Notes under the pieces: model-generated
The model's input: the letters and a program-made list of their open reading frames with translations, nothing else
The model's database searches: none
What the model was told of the DNA's origin: nothing
Shown here: positions 30,746 through 42,446 of the stretch, in pieces
Position numbering within the stretch: the first letter of the stretch is position 1
How the letters are laid out: every line of letters starts with the position of its first letter
Assembly: GCA_946406115.1 (NCBI GenBank)
Contig: OX291551.1
Coordinates: 1,984,001-2,048,000, forward strand
Source of the DNA: Apoda limacodes
Lineage: Eukaryota > Arthropoda > Insecta > Lepidoptera > Limacodidae
Reading direction: 5' to 3'
DNA: 64,000 nucleotides
Translations under genes and position numbers: made by a program

Positions 30746-31971
30746 AAATCGAGTGTAAAGAAATGCATGAAAATAGTTCCAATTAGCTTTCGTTTTCTTA
30801 CTTACACTTGCACTTCTATCTGCACCTCCTTCTTTCTTAGGACCCGGCTAACAAATATTTCAGCTACTTACCTACTAAAATTGATTCAAATGGTACAATT
30901 AGCTATTTTCTCTAATTTATAAATTGGAGTCTGCACTCTACGACTAACCTAACTGGTTAGTTGTGGAGTGTGTTCTATAAATAATTTATCTCAAATGATG
31001 GCAACATCATTAGGTAAAAAGAAGTGCAGCTTGCTGCTGTTATTAGTATTTATCTGGTATCTATCAGGAAATATGTATATGTGGTATCAACTCTTGGTTT
31101 ACAATGTTATTTAGGGCCCATAAATAAGTAAACAATATTTGTTATGTATAAATTAGTGGCTGTTAACTATACAAAATAATTTATTAACACATGTTATAGA
31201 AAATTGTAAAAAATAAATAAAAAAATGTAGCATTTATTTACATAGATTGCTTACTTTTTTGTTATAATTGTTTTTGTTTTAAAGCAGCTATAACTTATTA
31301 TTATTTATAATTATTATTAACTTGCCAGTTGCTTGTTTCAGCAGTCATGTTAACAGTTAAAATATAAATCATAGGCTGTTCTTAGTAAGCAATGTAACAA
31401 AAAAAAAATTAGGTTTTTTTATGTCATTTCACTCATTATTAACAATCAGTTATCTGGTAATCTGTCTTTAAACAAAATAAAATTTAAAATGAAGTGGAAA
31501 CCACTGTCTAAACTAATCAATAAGCCAGCTGTAGTCATTCCTAATAAATTTAAAGTCAGAAAGTAATAATGCAACTCTGACTACCATTTGGTTTATTTAT
31601 ACTGCCCAATGTTGCATGGTGTGGTGATGACACAGTCTCTTACCAAAACTATACTCTATGATTTGAAGGTAATGACCGATAATAAGATGTAAAATGTCAC
31701 ACGCAACCCATTAAAGATTCTAGCACACCTTAAATTGGTATTATATTAAGGCTCTGTTACTCAGCTTGACTCCCATGACATCACTTGGCAAATGTTTCAA
31801 AAGTCCCTATCAAATAGGTTCCTGTGTTTGTGCTGTAATATAGATTGGATACACCTGGCCTGTGAAATAAGTTACATTGCCCAACTATTTCTCAGGCATC
31901 CATCACATCACAGCAACTGAACAAATTTGGCTAAAATTTAGAACTAGCTATTATATTATATATATGTTGCA
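30746..31971. other. No gene recognised (possible start of a long intron)
   Basis: AT-rich, no repeat boundary, no frame with a domain, no RNA gene. Confidence 0.45.
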
Positions 31972-32217
31972 GGCAAATCGTATAATCTGCCGTTTCATAA
32001 TATGCCTAGGCAACGTAAAGTATGGAATAGAAATTGTCATATAACTGAACAGATTATTATATGTAGTTTGACTGGAACGCTCCGCATCTACGTATACAGA
32101 ACAGAAACTGAACCTAACCAAACATACATAACTTATACAGTGCGATTTCTTTTCCTTTCGTTTCCATACTTTACAATTTGCTTAGGCATAGTATGAAATG
32201 GCCGATTATACGATTTG

Positions 32218-32219
<2 letters not shown>
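31972..32219. mobile_element. 248-bp MITE with ~57-bp terminal inverted repeats
   Basis: The left arm GGCAAATCGTATAATCTGCC and right arm GGCCGATTATACGATTTGCC pair over about 57 bp with a few differences and one small indel; the inner ends read TAAAGTATGGAA and TTCCATACTTTA. The element lies in (TA)n-rich DNA on both sides (TATATATG left, TATATATA right), so the target duplication cannot be resolved. It contains no gene. Confidence 0.85.

Positions 32220-32251
<32 letters not shown>
32220..32251 (+). repeat. (AT)n microsatellite
   Basis: About 15 uninterrupted AT dinucleotides directly beside the MITE. Confidence 0.95.
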
Positions 32252-32255
<4 letters not shown>

Positions 32256-32687
32256 GCTTTAGTCTTGAATTAACAAGAGTATTTCACTAACAAGATTTTA
32301 TAGTGACCACATCAATATTAGACATCTATAAGTTCGCCATCGCAGGGCTGCGGCGCTATAATCACATAAGTGTAATCTACTGTTTAAAATTGTCCTTACT
32401 GATCATAGCACTAGCCTTGAAGCTTACCCATAGTCGGAGGGCCCGTGACAAAGGCGGCTTGTGTGGCTCTACATCAGTAATTTAAATGGTAAGTTGGCAG
32501 TGTCATACTAGTGCAAAATCCACAATCTAAGTCCCCCTGAAGGTATTTTAGTACAGTATAATATACACACTAAATATTTAATTCTATGAGGTAAATTGAA
32601 ACCTTTGACATTTTGTTTTTTAATTGAAAGTGGTTTCCGAATGTTCCTCTTTAAGGATAAATAAATAAACTGTCACTATCAGTGGAA

Positions 32688-32755
32688 AGTTAGACAGTTG
32701 TGTGACATAATTAAAACAATGTTTAGTTGTGTGACATGATTAAAACAATGCTGCA
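32688..32755 (+). repeat. 28-bp tandem duplication
   Basis: AGTTGTGTGACATAATTAAA and AGTTGTGTGACATGATTAAA, each followed by ACAATG, occur back to back. Two copies with one difference. Confidence 0.8.
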
Positions 32756-32885
32756 AAATGTTGTGGTTGTTAAGGTAAGATAATTTATAATTTGTTATTT
32801 ATAATGAAAATCACAATGCATTTTGAAAATTTAAAATATAAATGTGCTAAGCTTATACTAACACTTAAATATCGCTCTACTAACA

Positions 32886-33239
32886 TTGCTTTCATGTGTT
32901 TTACCCACTCTATTTTGGATGTATAGCATACTATACAATGCCAGTGATTGCTGGCAACAATGTGTGGTTTTAGGTGTATGGTATTCTATACATTGCTTAC
33001 ACGCCTATCGCTTTAGAAGTCAGTTTTCTTTAGAAATTAAAAACGTGTTTACTCTGAGTAATGTGCGCAATTACTATAATAAATTACGTTATAACCTGTC
33101 ACCCTATAATGAACCCATAATGCAAACTATATTTAATTGCGGTGTATTGTTTTGCACCATTTTAGTTTTATACTCTCTTGTTTTTGCTTTGCGTGGGCTT
33201 TGTTCCTATTTATGCATGCCTGTAGACATTTTGTTGTAG
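32886..33239 (+). other. 117-codon frame with hydrophobic segments, unrecognised
   Basis: The frame is Cys- and Trp-rich with one clear membrane-like stretch near the C-terminus (FNCGVLFCTILVLYSLVFAL, about residues 83-102) and a weaker one at the N-terminus. No family was recognised. It lies a few hundred bases upstream of the piggyBac fragment on the same strand, but nothing shows that they belong together. AT-rich composition makes a chance frame plausible. Confidence 0.2.
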
Positions 33240-33594
33240 CCTGGACAACTTGATCGATGTAGACGAATATGAGCACCTGCGTGCCAGAGATTGGTGCTGA
33301 TCCCGAAGTCAGTAATGGCTCAAGCCGCCAATCTTCCTTACCTCCATCTATAGATTCATCGCTAGAATGACTCAATTTATTAGATAACCTAGTTCCATCT
33401 GAAAAGACTCCTCTGAAGATTCTCTATCGTTGCTTCATCTAGACTTAGAACACTTGGAAACTCCAAGCTCTAAACCCAATGCACCAGATTCTGAAGTTAC
33501 AACTTCACTCACTTCTATACTAGAAACAGTTTTTCCATTTAATTTCCAATTTGATTATAATGCTATACCTACTGTATTGTAATTCAATATAATT

Positions 33595-33725
33595 TATTCA
33601 GTTTAGGCTACAATTTTGAGCACTTATAAATGTCACTACGCCATCGGTTCGTAAGTCTATAGGGCGGGAGAACTTGTACTGAGAAGAACCGGCAAGAAAC
33701 TCAGCAAGGGCATTTCTTTTCTCCC
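33595..33725 (+). repeat. Short interspersed repeat of SINE-like style
   Basis: The text CTGAGAAGAACCGGCAAGAA followed by ACTCAGCAAGGGC resembles phrases I associate with lepidopteran short repeats. No A/B boxes were found and boundaries are approximate. It separates an upstream serine/proline-rich stretch from the piggyBac frame. Confidence 0.35.
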
Positions 33726-33752
33726 TTTCTTTTACAGCATCCACTTAAAAAG

Positions 33753-34170
33753 TTGAAAAATGCCCTCCCTATCATAGAAGGACACTTTCCATCATCATCT
33801 CTACCCTCCTTGCAATCTATTCAACTGTCACCGTCTACGCCAGTATCTATATCAACACGTATCCATAGAAAACATAGGGCTCCACCTGTTATTGCCAAAA
33901 AAGTTAAAATACGAAAAGCTCAAATTGTCTTTTCAATGGTCAAAAAGAAAATTACAATCCATAGCAGAAATACCCATACAGGATTTCATTTGTTGCTTTA
34001 TAAAAAAGGGTGTGGAGCACAATGCCAGGTAACCTGCAACAAGAACAAAGTAGCCATTGTCAAATGGTACGATAATAAGCCTGTTATCTTGGTCAGCAGC
34101 AGTTATGAGCGCCACCCGTGAAGCTGGGAAATTCTGTCCCCCCTACAACCGAGATACTATAATTAAAAAA
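33753..34170 (+). pseudogene. piggyBac transposase-like fragment
   Basis: A 122-codon frame whose C-terminal part reads NKNKVAIVKWYDNKPVILVS, followed by SYERHP. The KW.DNK.V.L.S pattern is a strong landmark of the piggyBac/PGBD transposase core, lying between the second and third catalytic aspartates. The preceding KKKITIHSRNTHTG and KKGCGAQCQ fit the basic strand-rich region before it. The frame ends at 34,121, soon after. No TTAA-flanked ends or other domains were found, so this is a small internal relic. Confidence 0.5.
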
Positions 34171-34509
34171 AGGACAGAACCCCACAGAAGTGCCGGAATG
34201 ACTCCGTCGATTTCTTATGTATGAACTTTTTATTCCAAAGCGGGCATTTGCGTGATGCATGGAGTACCATGTAACAATAATGAAAAAAGAATAATTTTTT
34301 GTAAAATGTAAAAGTGACATGAACGGATTTTTACGAAATAAACTATGTCTAGAATGTCCCTATTTCACTGCCCTCTTCCCCACGGGCCCTTTGCCCCCAC
34401 ACTTCACTGACATGACATCTCTGATGGAGATGTTCTCTTCATAAAGAAAGACATAAAGGTCAAAACTACGTACTTCAAATATTAGGCACTGAGAGAAGCG
34501 TCCACCTTT

Positions 34510-34764
34510 TTGACGCTCATAACTTCTAACGCGCAGCACGATCTCCTTCTCTCCAGGTGCAGTACTCTGAATCCCTCACCGGGTGGCGTGGCGTTCACCG
34601 CAGCTCGGCGTCAACGTGGCGGCCCCAGAGCTGGTCCATGTACTTCGTTCTATAACGTTTTAAATTGGCGGCGGCAGATGACTGAACTCATTGGCAAAAT
34701 ATATCCTGATGCATTTTCTCTTGAAGTGAGAAGAGGTGAAGAAAAATGTGGAAAAATAGCGTGA
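34510..34764 (+). other. GC-rich frame with acceptor-like start, unrecognised
   Basis: A pyrimidine tract and CTCTCCAG at 34,547-34,554 precede a GC-rich segment (34,555-34,640) encoding PGGVAFTAARRQRGGPRAGP, then a tail ending GEEKCGKIA. In the phase required by the exon at 30,698 this segment hits a stop, so it does not join that gene model. It may be an exon of another transcript, a processed gene relic, or chance. Confidence 0.2.
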
Positions 34765-36159
34765 AATAAAAAAAATCGACCCCTTTCATCTTTTATTTCG
34801 TACAAGGGATGCCTTCATGGCTTTAAACAAAACATCAGTACAAAAATAAATTTTCCAGATAGCGTGGTTTCGCCATCTTTATTTTCACACACAGAGCAAA
34901 TTGACGATATCGCATCTTTATCCGCGAATATCATCTGCTGACTAAGCTATCTTTCTTAAGAATAGAGGTTTTTCATCTATTTAAAACATATTTTATCTCC
35001 TTTTCCCTTACTTTTTCCGTAAAAGTTACCAAAAAACGCCATCCTGTTGTCTGCGACGATTTTTGTCCGAAGGACTATTTAAATCCTAACCATACTAGGA
35101 ATAATTTATTAAAAGATAAGAAAAGTGAAAAATAAGTACATTTTTTTCTAATTTAAAAAAAAGGTGACCTGTCCGTTGCAAGGTCAAGGCGAAGAGAACG
35201 AAACCAAGCCCTTGACAGCTGACATTTCGTTTTTCTTTTTTCAAAAAAAATTCTTAGATTTTTTTTTTAAATCATGGGTTAGCCCATAGGTTAGGTTATC
35301 TTATCGATCGAAAAGATCGACTTTCGAAATGAATTTTCGCGAAACGTATTTTAATCAATTTTAGGATACTAAACTACCATAGTTATTGCGATTTTAGGTG
35401 TCAGTTTACTCTGTATGATTGTTTTATTACAAATTGTTAAATAAATATTTTCAACCTCCATTAGGTAAATTTGAAAAGGCTCCCAAGTGTCCTTTCTACA
35501 ATCGCTAATTCATGTGGACAATTCCCACAGATAGAAAAAAAGTGAGGTTATGTTGATTTTTGTAACTACATTGTAAACAACAAGTTCAAAGTGATTTTTA
35601 CATTGTTTCTTGGCATGTTTTCTTTATTTTGTAACTTGAATAGAATGACACGTTACAAAGTACTGTAAAAAAGAGTAGGCTAGCACTTGTTGTACCAAAT
35701 ACAAAGTAAATTTATGTTATGTATCAAAAATAAAGTGTTTTATCGCATACCATAATAAGTAATTTTTTTTCAATACATTTTGTTTTTTCCTTATTATATT
35801 TTTTTTATTCCATTATATTCTTAAATTCCTATTTTTAATTACTAAATCTTATAAAAATGTCACACAAAACGTAGCTTGCAGATGTAACTTTGTATAATAT
35901 AATACACATTACTAATGCTAGAATTTTGCTTGTATCGGTAGCAATGTCAATATCTCAGAAACTAAAACACTTAGATTTTTTTTATTATTTTTCCTAGCTT
36001 TAATTACATGTAACATAATAATATTAAACTGAATTTTCAAAATCTAACAAAAAATAATCAGTTGCGACCTTAAGGGTAAAATGCTGCACAAAAAAATGGG
36101 CCCGTAGAGTGCCCCAAGCGCCCTGTTTGGGCGAGCTCTATGTCAGCAATTTTCACTGT
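34765..36159. other. No gene recognised
   Basis: AT-rich (poly-T and poly-A runs), with a small GATCGATCGAAAAGATCGAC-like palindromic patch near 35,303-35,322. No supported coding or RNA feature. Confidence 0.45.
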
Positions 36160-36330
36160 CCGGTAGGATCCACCATCTCGATCTCCCAGTGGATTTAATA
36201 ACACGATAAGGTTCTCTGTGATCCACCATTGGTGTGAGTGGATCCTGTGATACTTGAATCTCTTTATATGCTCCACCAGTGGATCGAACAGAATTCAGGG
36301 AGTTTGGTAAGATCCACCACTGATTTCAAT
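36160..36330. repeat. Cluster of TCCAC/GTGGA motifs
   Basis: Within about 170 bp there are eight TCCAC or GTGGA sites, several as GATCCACCA or GTGGATC. Some make local palindromes such as CTCCACCAGTGGATC near 36,270. Translated on the minus strand they give repeated GG(S/A)Y.. and WW(I) words, as if a short coding repeat had decayed. Function and family unknown. Confidence 0.45.
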
Positions 36331-37242
36331 GTAGGTTTTCTAGACCATATTTATTTAGCCAAAAACCGGAGTTTCTGACGACTTGGACTTGCACGACGAA
36401 TTTAGGCTGAAAAATGTATAGAAAACCTACCTACTACCATCTGTATACCTGTATAAAGGTACCTTGCAGGTTCACACGTGCAGATTCGTAGCAAACTTTA
36501 CTCGACAAGGTCAAAACAAATTAATTTTTATGATATAATATTATCTGAGGTCAATAAATACCGTGTCCGGTTGATTTATAGTCTCCTGGCGCTCCCACAG
36601 ACTAATTTGCCTGAGGCACTGATCTGGCCGTGTGGGTTTTGTAATGATATTCGTATATTTATTGACACACTCTGTATTTTATATTGTACTCCGAACTACG
36701 CCGTATTTCCTATTTTTAAGGATAAAGTGACAAATAGGAGTTCACCCATCTAGTTCTAGAGGGTTACTTCGAGACCTAACACAAAAAATTAAGAGCGGGC
36801 TCATTACTTACTTTCCCATACAAACGTAGTTTATCTTTATTTTTAGATTGGAATCGATATTTACAATTATTTTTACGTAAGTATATCTAGGCTTTCTTGC
36901 TATTTTTCCTAAAACTTGAGTTGACAGAAAATTGCGCCTAAACGTCAGAGAAACATTAATGACTTATGATTATGAACATTTAAATTTGTTGCTTTGGTCA
37001 TCACGTAACGTTGCCCACGGTAACCCGTTATGGATCTGCTGATTTGCGTGGGAGCCTCGTGGCTTTTCTGCGAATCGGAGAACTAGAAAGAGACACCAAC
37101 AAAGCGATGACTATGAATTTAATTTTGGTTATATGTTTATTTACATTGTGTTGTATTATGTCTTGTCTGCTCTGTAATTTGAAGTGCGCGTTTATTGTGA
37201 TTCGAACATGTTACGGATAATTACGTATACTTAATTGCGTAC
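36331..37242. other. No gene recognised
   Basis: Two short frames (36,478-36,753 and 37,011-37,220) lack domains; the latter has a hydrophobic Cys-rich tail. Nothing else supported. Confidence 0.4.
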
Positions 37243-37454
37243 CTAAAAAACTGGCAGACCAGCAGAATTATGGTAGAAAAAGAAGTTAACCGCCATTTCT
37301 GTGGTATTTTTGATTTTTTCCTCCATTACAAAGGATTTGGGATCCCTAACCCCAATTGAAGGTGGTGTAATAGCAGTTTGCGAGTTAGGGTCCCTAAGTA
37401 GGGCCACCGGAGCGGCCCAATCTACCAGCTCCCTGATTCCCCTACTACTGGGCA

Positions 37455-37765
37455 GTGTAATGGCGTTTAGGGTGCTTTTTAGGATTTCGTACCCAAAGGG
37501 TAAGAAACGGGACCCTATTACTAAGACCGTACGGTCCGTACGTCCATATGTGTCACCAGGCTGTATCTTGTGAACCGTGATAGAGATATTTGAAATTTTC
37601 ACAAAAGATGTATTTCTGTTGCCGCTATAATAAGCAAATACTAAAAAACAGAATAAAATAAATATTTAATGGTTCTCCGTATGGGAGTGTAAGTAACGTG
37701 ATTTTTTTGCCGTTTTTATAGATAATGGTACGGAACCCTTCGTGCGCGAGTCTGACTCGATTTTT
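37455..37765 (-). repeat. Lepidopteran repeat, sister type of the AAGTGCGAG family
   Basis: On the minus strand it reads GAGTCAGACTCGCGCACGAA, TTCCGTACCATTATCTATAA, AACGGCAAAAAAATCACG, GCGGCAACAGAAATACATC, then GGACGGACGTACGG-type text and GGTCCCGTTTCTTACC. The same order occurs on the plus strand at 60,970-61,250. The 119-codon minus-strand frame that starts here is a by-product of the repeat. Confidence 0.7.
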
Positions 37766-38494
37766 TCTATAAAAGGAGTTACTAAACTATATGTTTCTTC
37801 AAATCTCAATTAATTTCTTAGCTCTCATGGCTCCAAAACTCTAAATATATAATATTAAAAAACTCTGCTCGTTATTCTTAAGTAAGTATTCCTTTGCCCA
37901 GATCTTTCATTTTTTTTAATAGAAACTACAACGGCTACACCGAAGGCAATATTTTGTGGCTTCGACAACGTAGGAGTCATTAGAGCGGGCGTGCAACACT
38001 TGTGTCAGTAACTTCACAACTGAGTTAGGGTTATATTGACCGGCTAGTGTAATAAGCGGCTCCCTAGTTAGGGTCACGTCCACCCTTGCTACAGGGCTCT
38101 GGATACCGTGTTGTGTGATTCCCCTTTTCTCTCAGACCATTATTTATTGTCTTTAAGCAAGCAGGATTCTCTCTTTATTTGATTTTCGAGCTGTTCTCTT
38201 TCAAAAACAGCCGTTTCAGCTCTGATTAGCCTACTCATTTAAAGTGGTGAATTATCTAGTTCAGAGATGTTCGTTATGTTTAGTGTCCGTTGCTGCCTTA
38301 CATCGAAAATAATTCGACCATAAATCAGACGATCGAGTTGGGCCGATCTCACCGCTCTTGATACGTCGTCAATCGTCGTCGCCGACAAGACGGCATGGCA
38401 CGGGAACGAAATTCATTAAGGTGTAGCATAGTGTAGAATTTATTTTATATTTTATTATTATTCCTCTAGCACTTGTAATGCTGATATCGTCCCC
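37766..38494. other. No gene recognised
   Basis: Two phrases, GAGTTAGGGT and GTGTAATA, at 38,020-38,080 recur at 37,365-37,395, hinting at a small dispersed repeat. No exon supported. Confidence 0.4.
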
Positions 38495-38665
38495 GTGGAA
38501 ACTTGAATTTTTCGGGATAAAAAGAGCCTATATGCTATTCTAGGACCTAAACTTTATTAGTGCTTTTTCACCCCGATGCGTTTAGTGGTTGAGACGTGAT
38601 TGAGTAACAAATATCCATCCATCCAGACGTACCTTCACATTTATAATATTAGGAAGTAGGATAAA
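38495..38665 (-). repeat. Helitron-like repeat, terminal part
   Basis: TTTTTCGGGATAAAAAGAGC, CTTTTTCACCCCGATGCG, GAGACGTGATTGAGTAACAA and ATCCATCCATCC are followed by ACATTTATAATATTAGGAAG. This is the common lepidopteran order ending in the inverted start motif seen at 55-112. Confidence 0.65.
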
Positions 38666-38785
38666 ATATGAGTAGGATAGGATGAGGTAGGAAATAAAAT
38701 AAATGGTAGGGTGTGATGGATGGTTCTGAAGCATCATTTAACCTGACGTGTACCATAGGAATTACAAATTATAATGATTTACTTA

Positions 38786-39830
38786 AGAGGGCGATATAGG
38801 CCAGAAAGCTAATTTCTGTAATTCTAACGTTGTGTATGTAAATGCACTATAAATCATTAGATAATGTCATATACATAACTATAAGATATATAAGTTATAT
38901 ACTTCTTAAGTAATTAATACCGTAATGACGCCTTGAAAATTTTAATTTTTTGTATGGAATTTAACGTTATTACCGTTTTGTAGTCACGTTTATTGACTTT
39001 TTGCTACAACTTAGAGTCCAGGCACTAGATAATAAGCTATTCTAATTATTTAACCAACTTTCATGACAAACAAATGCAAAACACGCTTTGCATTTTGCAA
39101 ATTTGCACAAGTGTTGAAACAATGGTCACCTTCAGATTTTTTATTGCATTAAATACAATAAATGAAAATCATTCAGTAAGGTAATGCACTAGACAAAATC
39201 CAGTTATATAACATATATTTTTTTCAATCCTTTAGATGCAATATTTTAGCCACAAAATTTGCACAAAAACGACATATTTTCGCGCTCTAGCATATACCGC
39301 AGCCTTAAATTAAAATCCGTTAAGAGGGCGATATAGGCCAGAAAGCTAATTTCTGTAATACTAACGATGTCCATGGAAAAAAAGGTCTTAAATCATTTCA
39401 CAAGAGATGTATTTGTTATATATATATATTTTTTAAGAAATTGGAAATTGAAATATGGAATTTAACGTATTTATCGTTTCGTGGTCACATTTTTTGACTA
39501 TTAGCTACAACTTATAGTCAATGCACTAGATAACAACCAATTCTAATTATTTAATCGACTTTCATAACAAGAAAATGCAAAACACGCTTTAAAAATTTGC
39601 ACAAATCCTAAAACAATGGTCCCTTACAGTTTTTTTTTAGCATCAAATAAATACAACAAATGAAAATCATTCAGTTAAGTTCAGTTAAGTAATGCACTAG
39701 AGAAGAGCAGGCTTTATAACATATATTTTTTTCAATTCTTCTATTGCTATAGTTTGGCCATAAAATTTGCACAAAAACGGCGTATGCGCCTATCTGCCCT
39801 TATATTTTAGCTTAGGTACTTACTTTTGTA
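38786..39830 (+). repeat. Tandem pair of ~530-bp units
   Basis: Unit 1 starts at 38,786 (AAGAGGGCGATATAGGCCAG) and unit 2 at 39,321 with the same 20 bases. Both then share GCTAATTTCTGTAAT, GACTTTTTGCTACAACTTA-like text, AATGCAAAACACGCTTT, ATGAAAATCATTCAGT and AATTTGCACAAAAACG. They differ by many substitutions. The right end of unit 2 (GCGCCTATCTGCCCTTAT) is roughly inverted to the start, so the unit may be a MITE with weak TIRs. A further start motif is at 40,338 and a part at 48,060-48,240. Confidence 0.75.
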
Positions 39831-40244
39831 TACCACAAGTATACTAAAGTACCTACCTACCAAGTATACAAATTCTCGACCTTTGTTTCATTTTCTTTTA
39901 TTACACAATAAGTAACGTTGCACTCTTCACAGTGTTTTAGGTAGATTGTTACCATTAGTTGTACCTTCTCCCTTGTCGATGCAAAAATCACCTTAAGTTA
40001 ATCTGTAACACTTGTTCTTTCCAAATCGTTTCCCCGATTCGTCTGTCATTTCGTACAATATTTATTATCATCGTGTTACACTAAAATCTATGTATGTAGT
40101 CGTATAGATATATGTTTAATATGTATAGTTATATGTTTATATGAATTTATGTAGTTAAGTTAAGTTATATAATGTAAATAATTCGCAGGTATGTATGTTA
40201 ATATCTTTATTTACTTTGCACGTACCGACACTTTTTCTTGAACA

Positions 40245-40345
40245 CTTGTAGGTTGACTGGTAGAAAATGCTGTTAGCATTAAGTCCACCTTTTTAACACT
40301 TTTCGTGTTCAATAAAGAATATATAAATAAATAAGTTAAGGGGGC
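40245..40345 (+). mobile_element. LINE 3' end fragment
   Basis: GACTGGTAGAAAATGCTGTT, AGCATTAAGTCCACC, CAATAAAGAATATATAAATA form the 3' UTR and tail style of a common lepidopteran LINE. Only the last 100 bp are present. Confidence 0.5.
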
Positions 40346-40667
40346 GATATACGCCAATATCCTTGGTCAACGGGGCCTTTTAAAATGTTAAATTTAGCAT
40401 ATCACGTTTTGTGTCGCTTTTGCTAAGCAGACGTTTGTAACTATTTTTTTTTATGATTTTAAGTTATTGAAAAAAAACGAGGCTTATTTAAATCGAAATA
40501 CTGGTTTTTCTATAAAACATGAAATAATTGTGTTCCCTCACTAAATATCGAGATTACACTTACTAGTTTATTACATATTAATTCGTTTTTTATTAAAAAA
40601 TTTTATTAAAAGAAACTGTTTGATTTAGTTTTGTGATATGCGCCATTTGTTTAATCATACTACCTAC
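40346..40667. other. No gene recognised
   Basis: Begins with a degraded third start of the 38.8-kb unit (GGGGGCGATATACGCC), then AT-rich text with no supported feature. Confidence 0.4.
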
Positions 40668-40960
40668 TTAGTATTATAAATGCGAAAGTGAGTTTGTTAG
40701 TGCGTTCTTGCTTCCTGACTTTCGTCACAGGACACAGGAGTATCCAATTGAGCTGAAATTTGACACAGAGATAGTTAAGAAGACGGAAAAGAATGTTAGG
40801 ATATTAAAGCTACCGGAAGAATCAAGCAATGTTATAATATACAGAGGTTTAACTCATGTACTTGAACAGAGCAAGGATGAGGTAAGGTGCGGGGGTCGGG
40901 TGGGGCGACCGCGGGTCCCGGACTGTATGACTTGAGGGTAATTGCGAGCGAGGACACCGC
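40668..40960 (+). repeat. Helitron-like repeat, start and diverged body
   Basis: It opens TTAGTATTATAAATGCGAAAG and GTGAGTTTGTTAGTGCG. It then has AATTGAGCTGAAATTTGACA, AGATAGTTAAGAAGACGG, and a GC-rich end (GGGGTCGGGTGGGGCGACCG). From general knowledge this order belongs to non-autonomous lepidopteran Helitrons. Confidence 0.5.
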
Positions 40961-41084
40961 TCGGCTACACATGCGCGCGAATTGTCTGAATGATTATAAA
41001 TTGTTATCTTATTTTTGTGAAATACCTACGTCTTGTCCAAATGGTTTATTAAAAATGTGCAGTATTTCAGTGCTTATTAATATA

Positions 41085-42446
41085 CAGGTTGGCCCAAATA
41101 GTTACGATAAAAACGAAAATTTAGTTGCCTTAAACCATTATTAGTTTTTTTTTAATGTTTTTATGGTGTTTTTTCAATGTCTTCGTAATCACTAATAAAT
41201 GAGCTGTTATAAAAAAGTAAAAAAATAACCAATTATTAACAGTGTCTCCCTAAATTTCAAATCAAATATAAAAAAAAATACGTTTTAGGTAAAGGGTCTT
41301 ATGAACTAAAATGACAACTAAAAATCAAAAGGTGGTCAAAGTGACCTCTAATTAATTTTATAAACTACAGTTAACACTAGACTTTTAATGTGACTAGGAA
41401 TAAACATCATTTCATTTTTTTTTTTTGAGATTTTAATAGTCAAAGGTGTGTAAATGTAAAATCAGTGTAAATTAAATTAAATATAATTTTACTTTTTAAA
41501 CATAATTATATTTTTTCTCTGACTCGATTGATTGAAAAACTACCTTCAAGTAAGTTATTGGTTTAAAAAAAAAATATAAAAGAGTTTGTTGCTTAATATC
41601 ACAGGTTGGCAAACGTAAGAGGGTCATGATTCAGGAAAAACATTGGTGTATTATTAACGGAACTAAAATTAAAAATCTTTTTAAATCTTTAAAAAAAAAT
41701 TGTAAGAAATTTTTAAAAGTCCGCCAACCACCTGAAACACATAGCCTACACCTACACCTTCTGAGAAAATTTCCTTTCGATTTTCTAAAAGCTTCAGAGT
41801 TGCGGCTAATAAGGCATTTTACCTCTTGTTATTTTTGTTGTAGTACTTGGTCAGAATTACATTCCCGGGCCCACACGTTTTCCTTGTAATAACCCCAAAT
41901 AAAAAAATCAATGGGGTTAAATTTGTAATTTAATAGAGTTAATTTAATTTACACTGATTTCATATATTTACACACCTGTGATCATTAAAATCTAAACAAA
42001 AAGTCGTATGAAATGATGTTTATTCCTAGTCACAATAAAATTCTAGTGTTAACAGTAGTTTTTAAAATCAATTAGAAGTCTCTTTGACCATCATTCGACT
42101 TTTAGTTGTCATGTTAGTTCATAAGACCTTTTACCTAAAACGTATTTTTTTTAATATTTGATTTGAAATTTAGGGAGACATTGTTAATAACTAATTATTT
42201 TGTTATTTTTTTATAACAGCTCATTTATTAGTGATTACGAAGACATTGAAAAAAACACCATAAAACATTTTTTTTTAAAATAAACTAATAAAGCAGTACC
42301 AGGAATTAAACTGAAAAAAAATACCTAAAAAAAATCATATCTCGGAAAGTAGTAAAAATAGCTGAACATATATAGGGGTGCTTCGATAGATCTTGGTGTA
42401 AGGCATCTAAATTTTGGTTTTTATCGTCACTATTTGGGCCATCCTG
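41085..42446. mobile_element. Long-TIR foldback DNA transposon with TA target site
   Basis: The left end CAGGTTGGCCCAAATAGTTA and the right end, complement CAGGATGGCCCAAATAGTGA, are flanked by TA (41,083-41,084; 42,447-42,448). The arms stay alignable inward for about 370 bp on the left and about 510 bp on the right, which has an extra piece near 42,290-42,400. They share CACTAATAAATGAGCTGTTA and AGTGTGACTAGGAATAAACAT-like text. The centre (41,471-41,930) holds an 87-codon frame without domains. The layout fits a non-autonomous Tc1/mariner-superfamily or similar TA-targeting element. Confidence 0.8.

Noticed and set aside
34510..34764. Exon joining the candidate gene at 30,698 and 51,977
   Set aside because: In the required phase (one base carried over) the segment meets a stop after four codons, so it cannot join that model.
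37243..37602. A 119-codon minus-strand protein
   Set aside because: Its N-terminal part is translated from the interspersed repeat at 37,455-37,765 that also occurs at 60,970, and the rest shows no domain.
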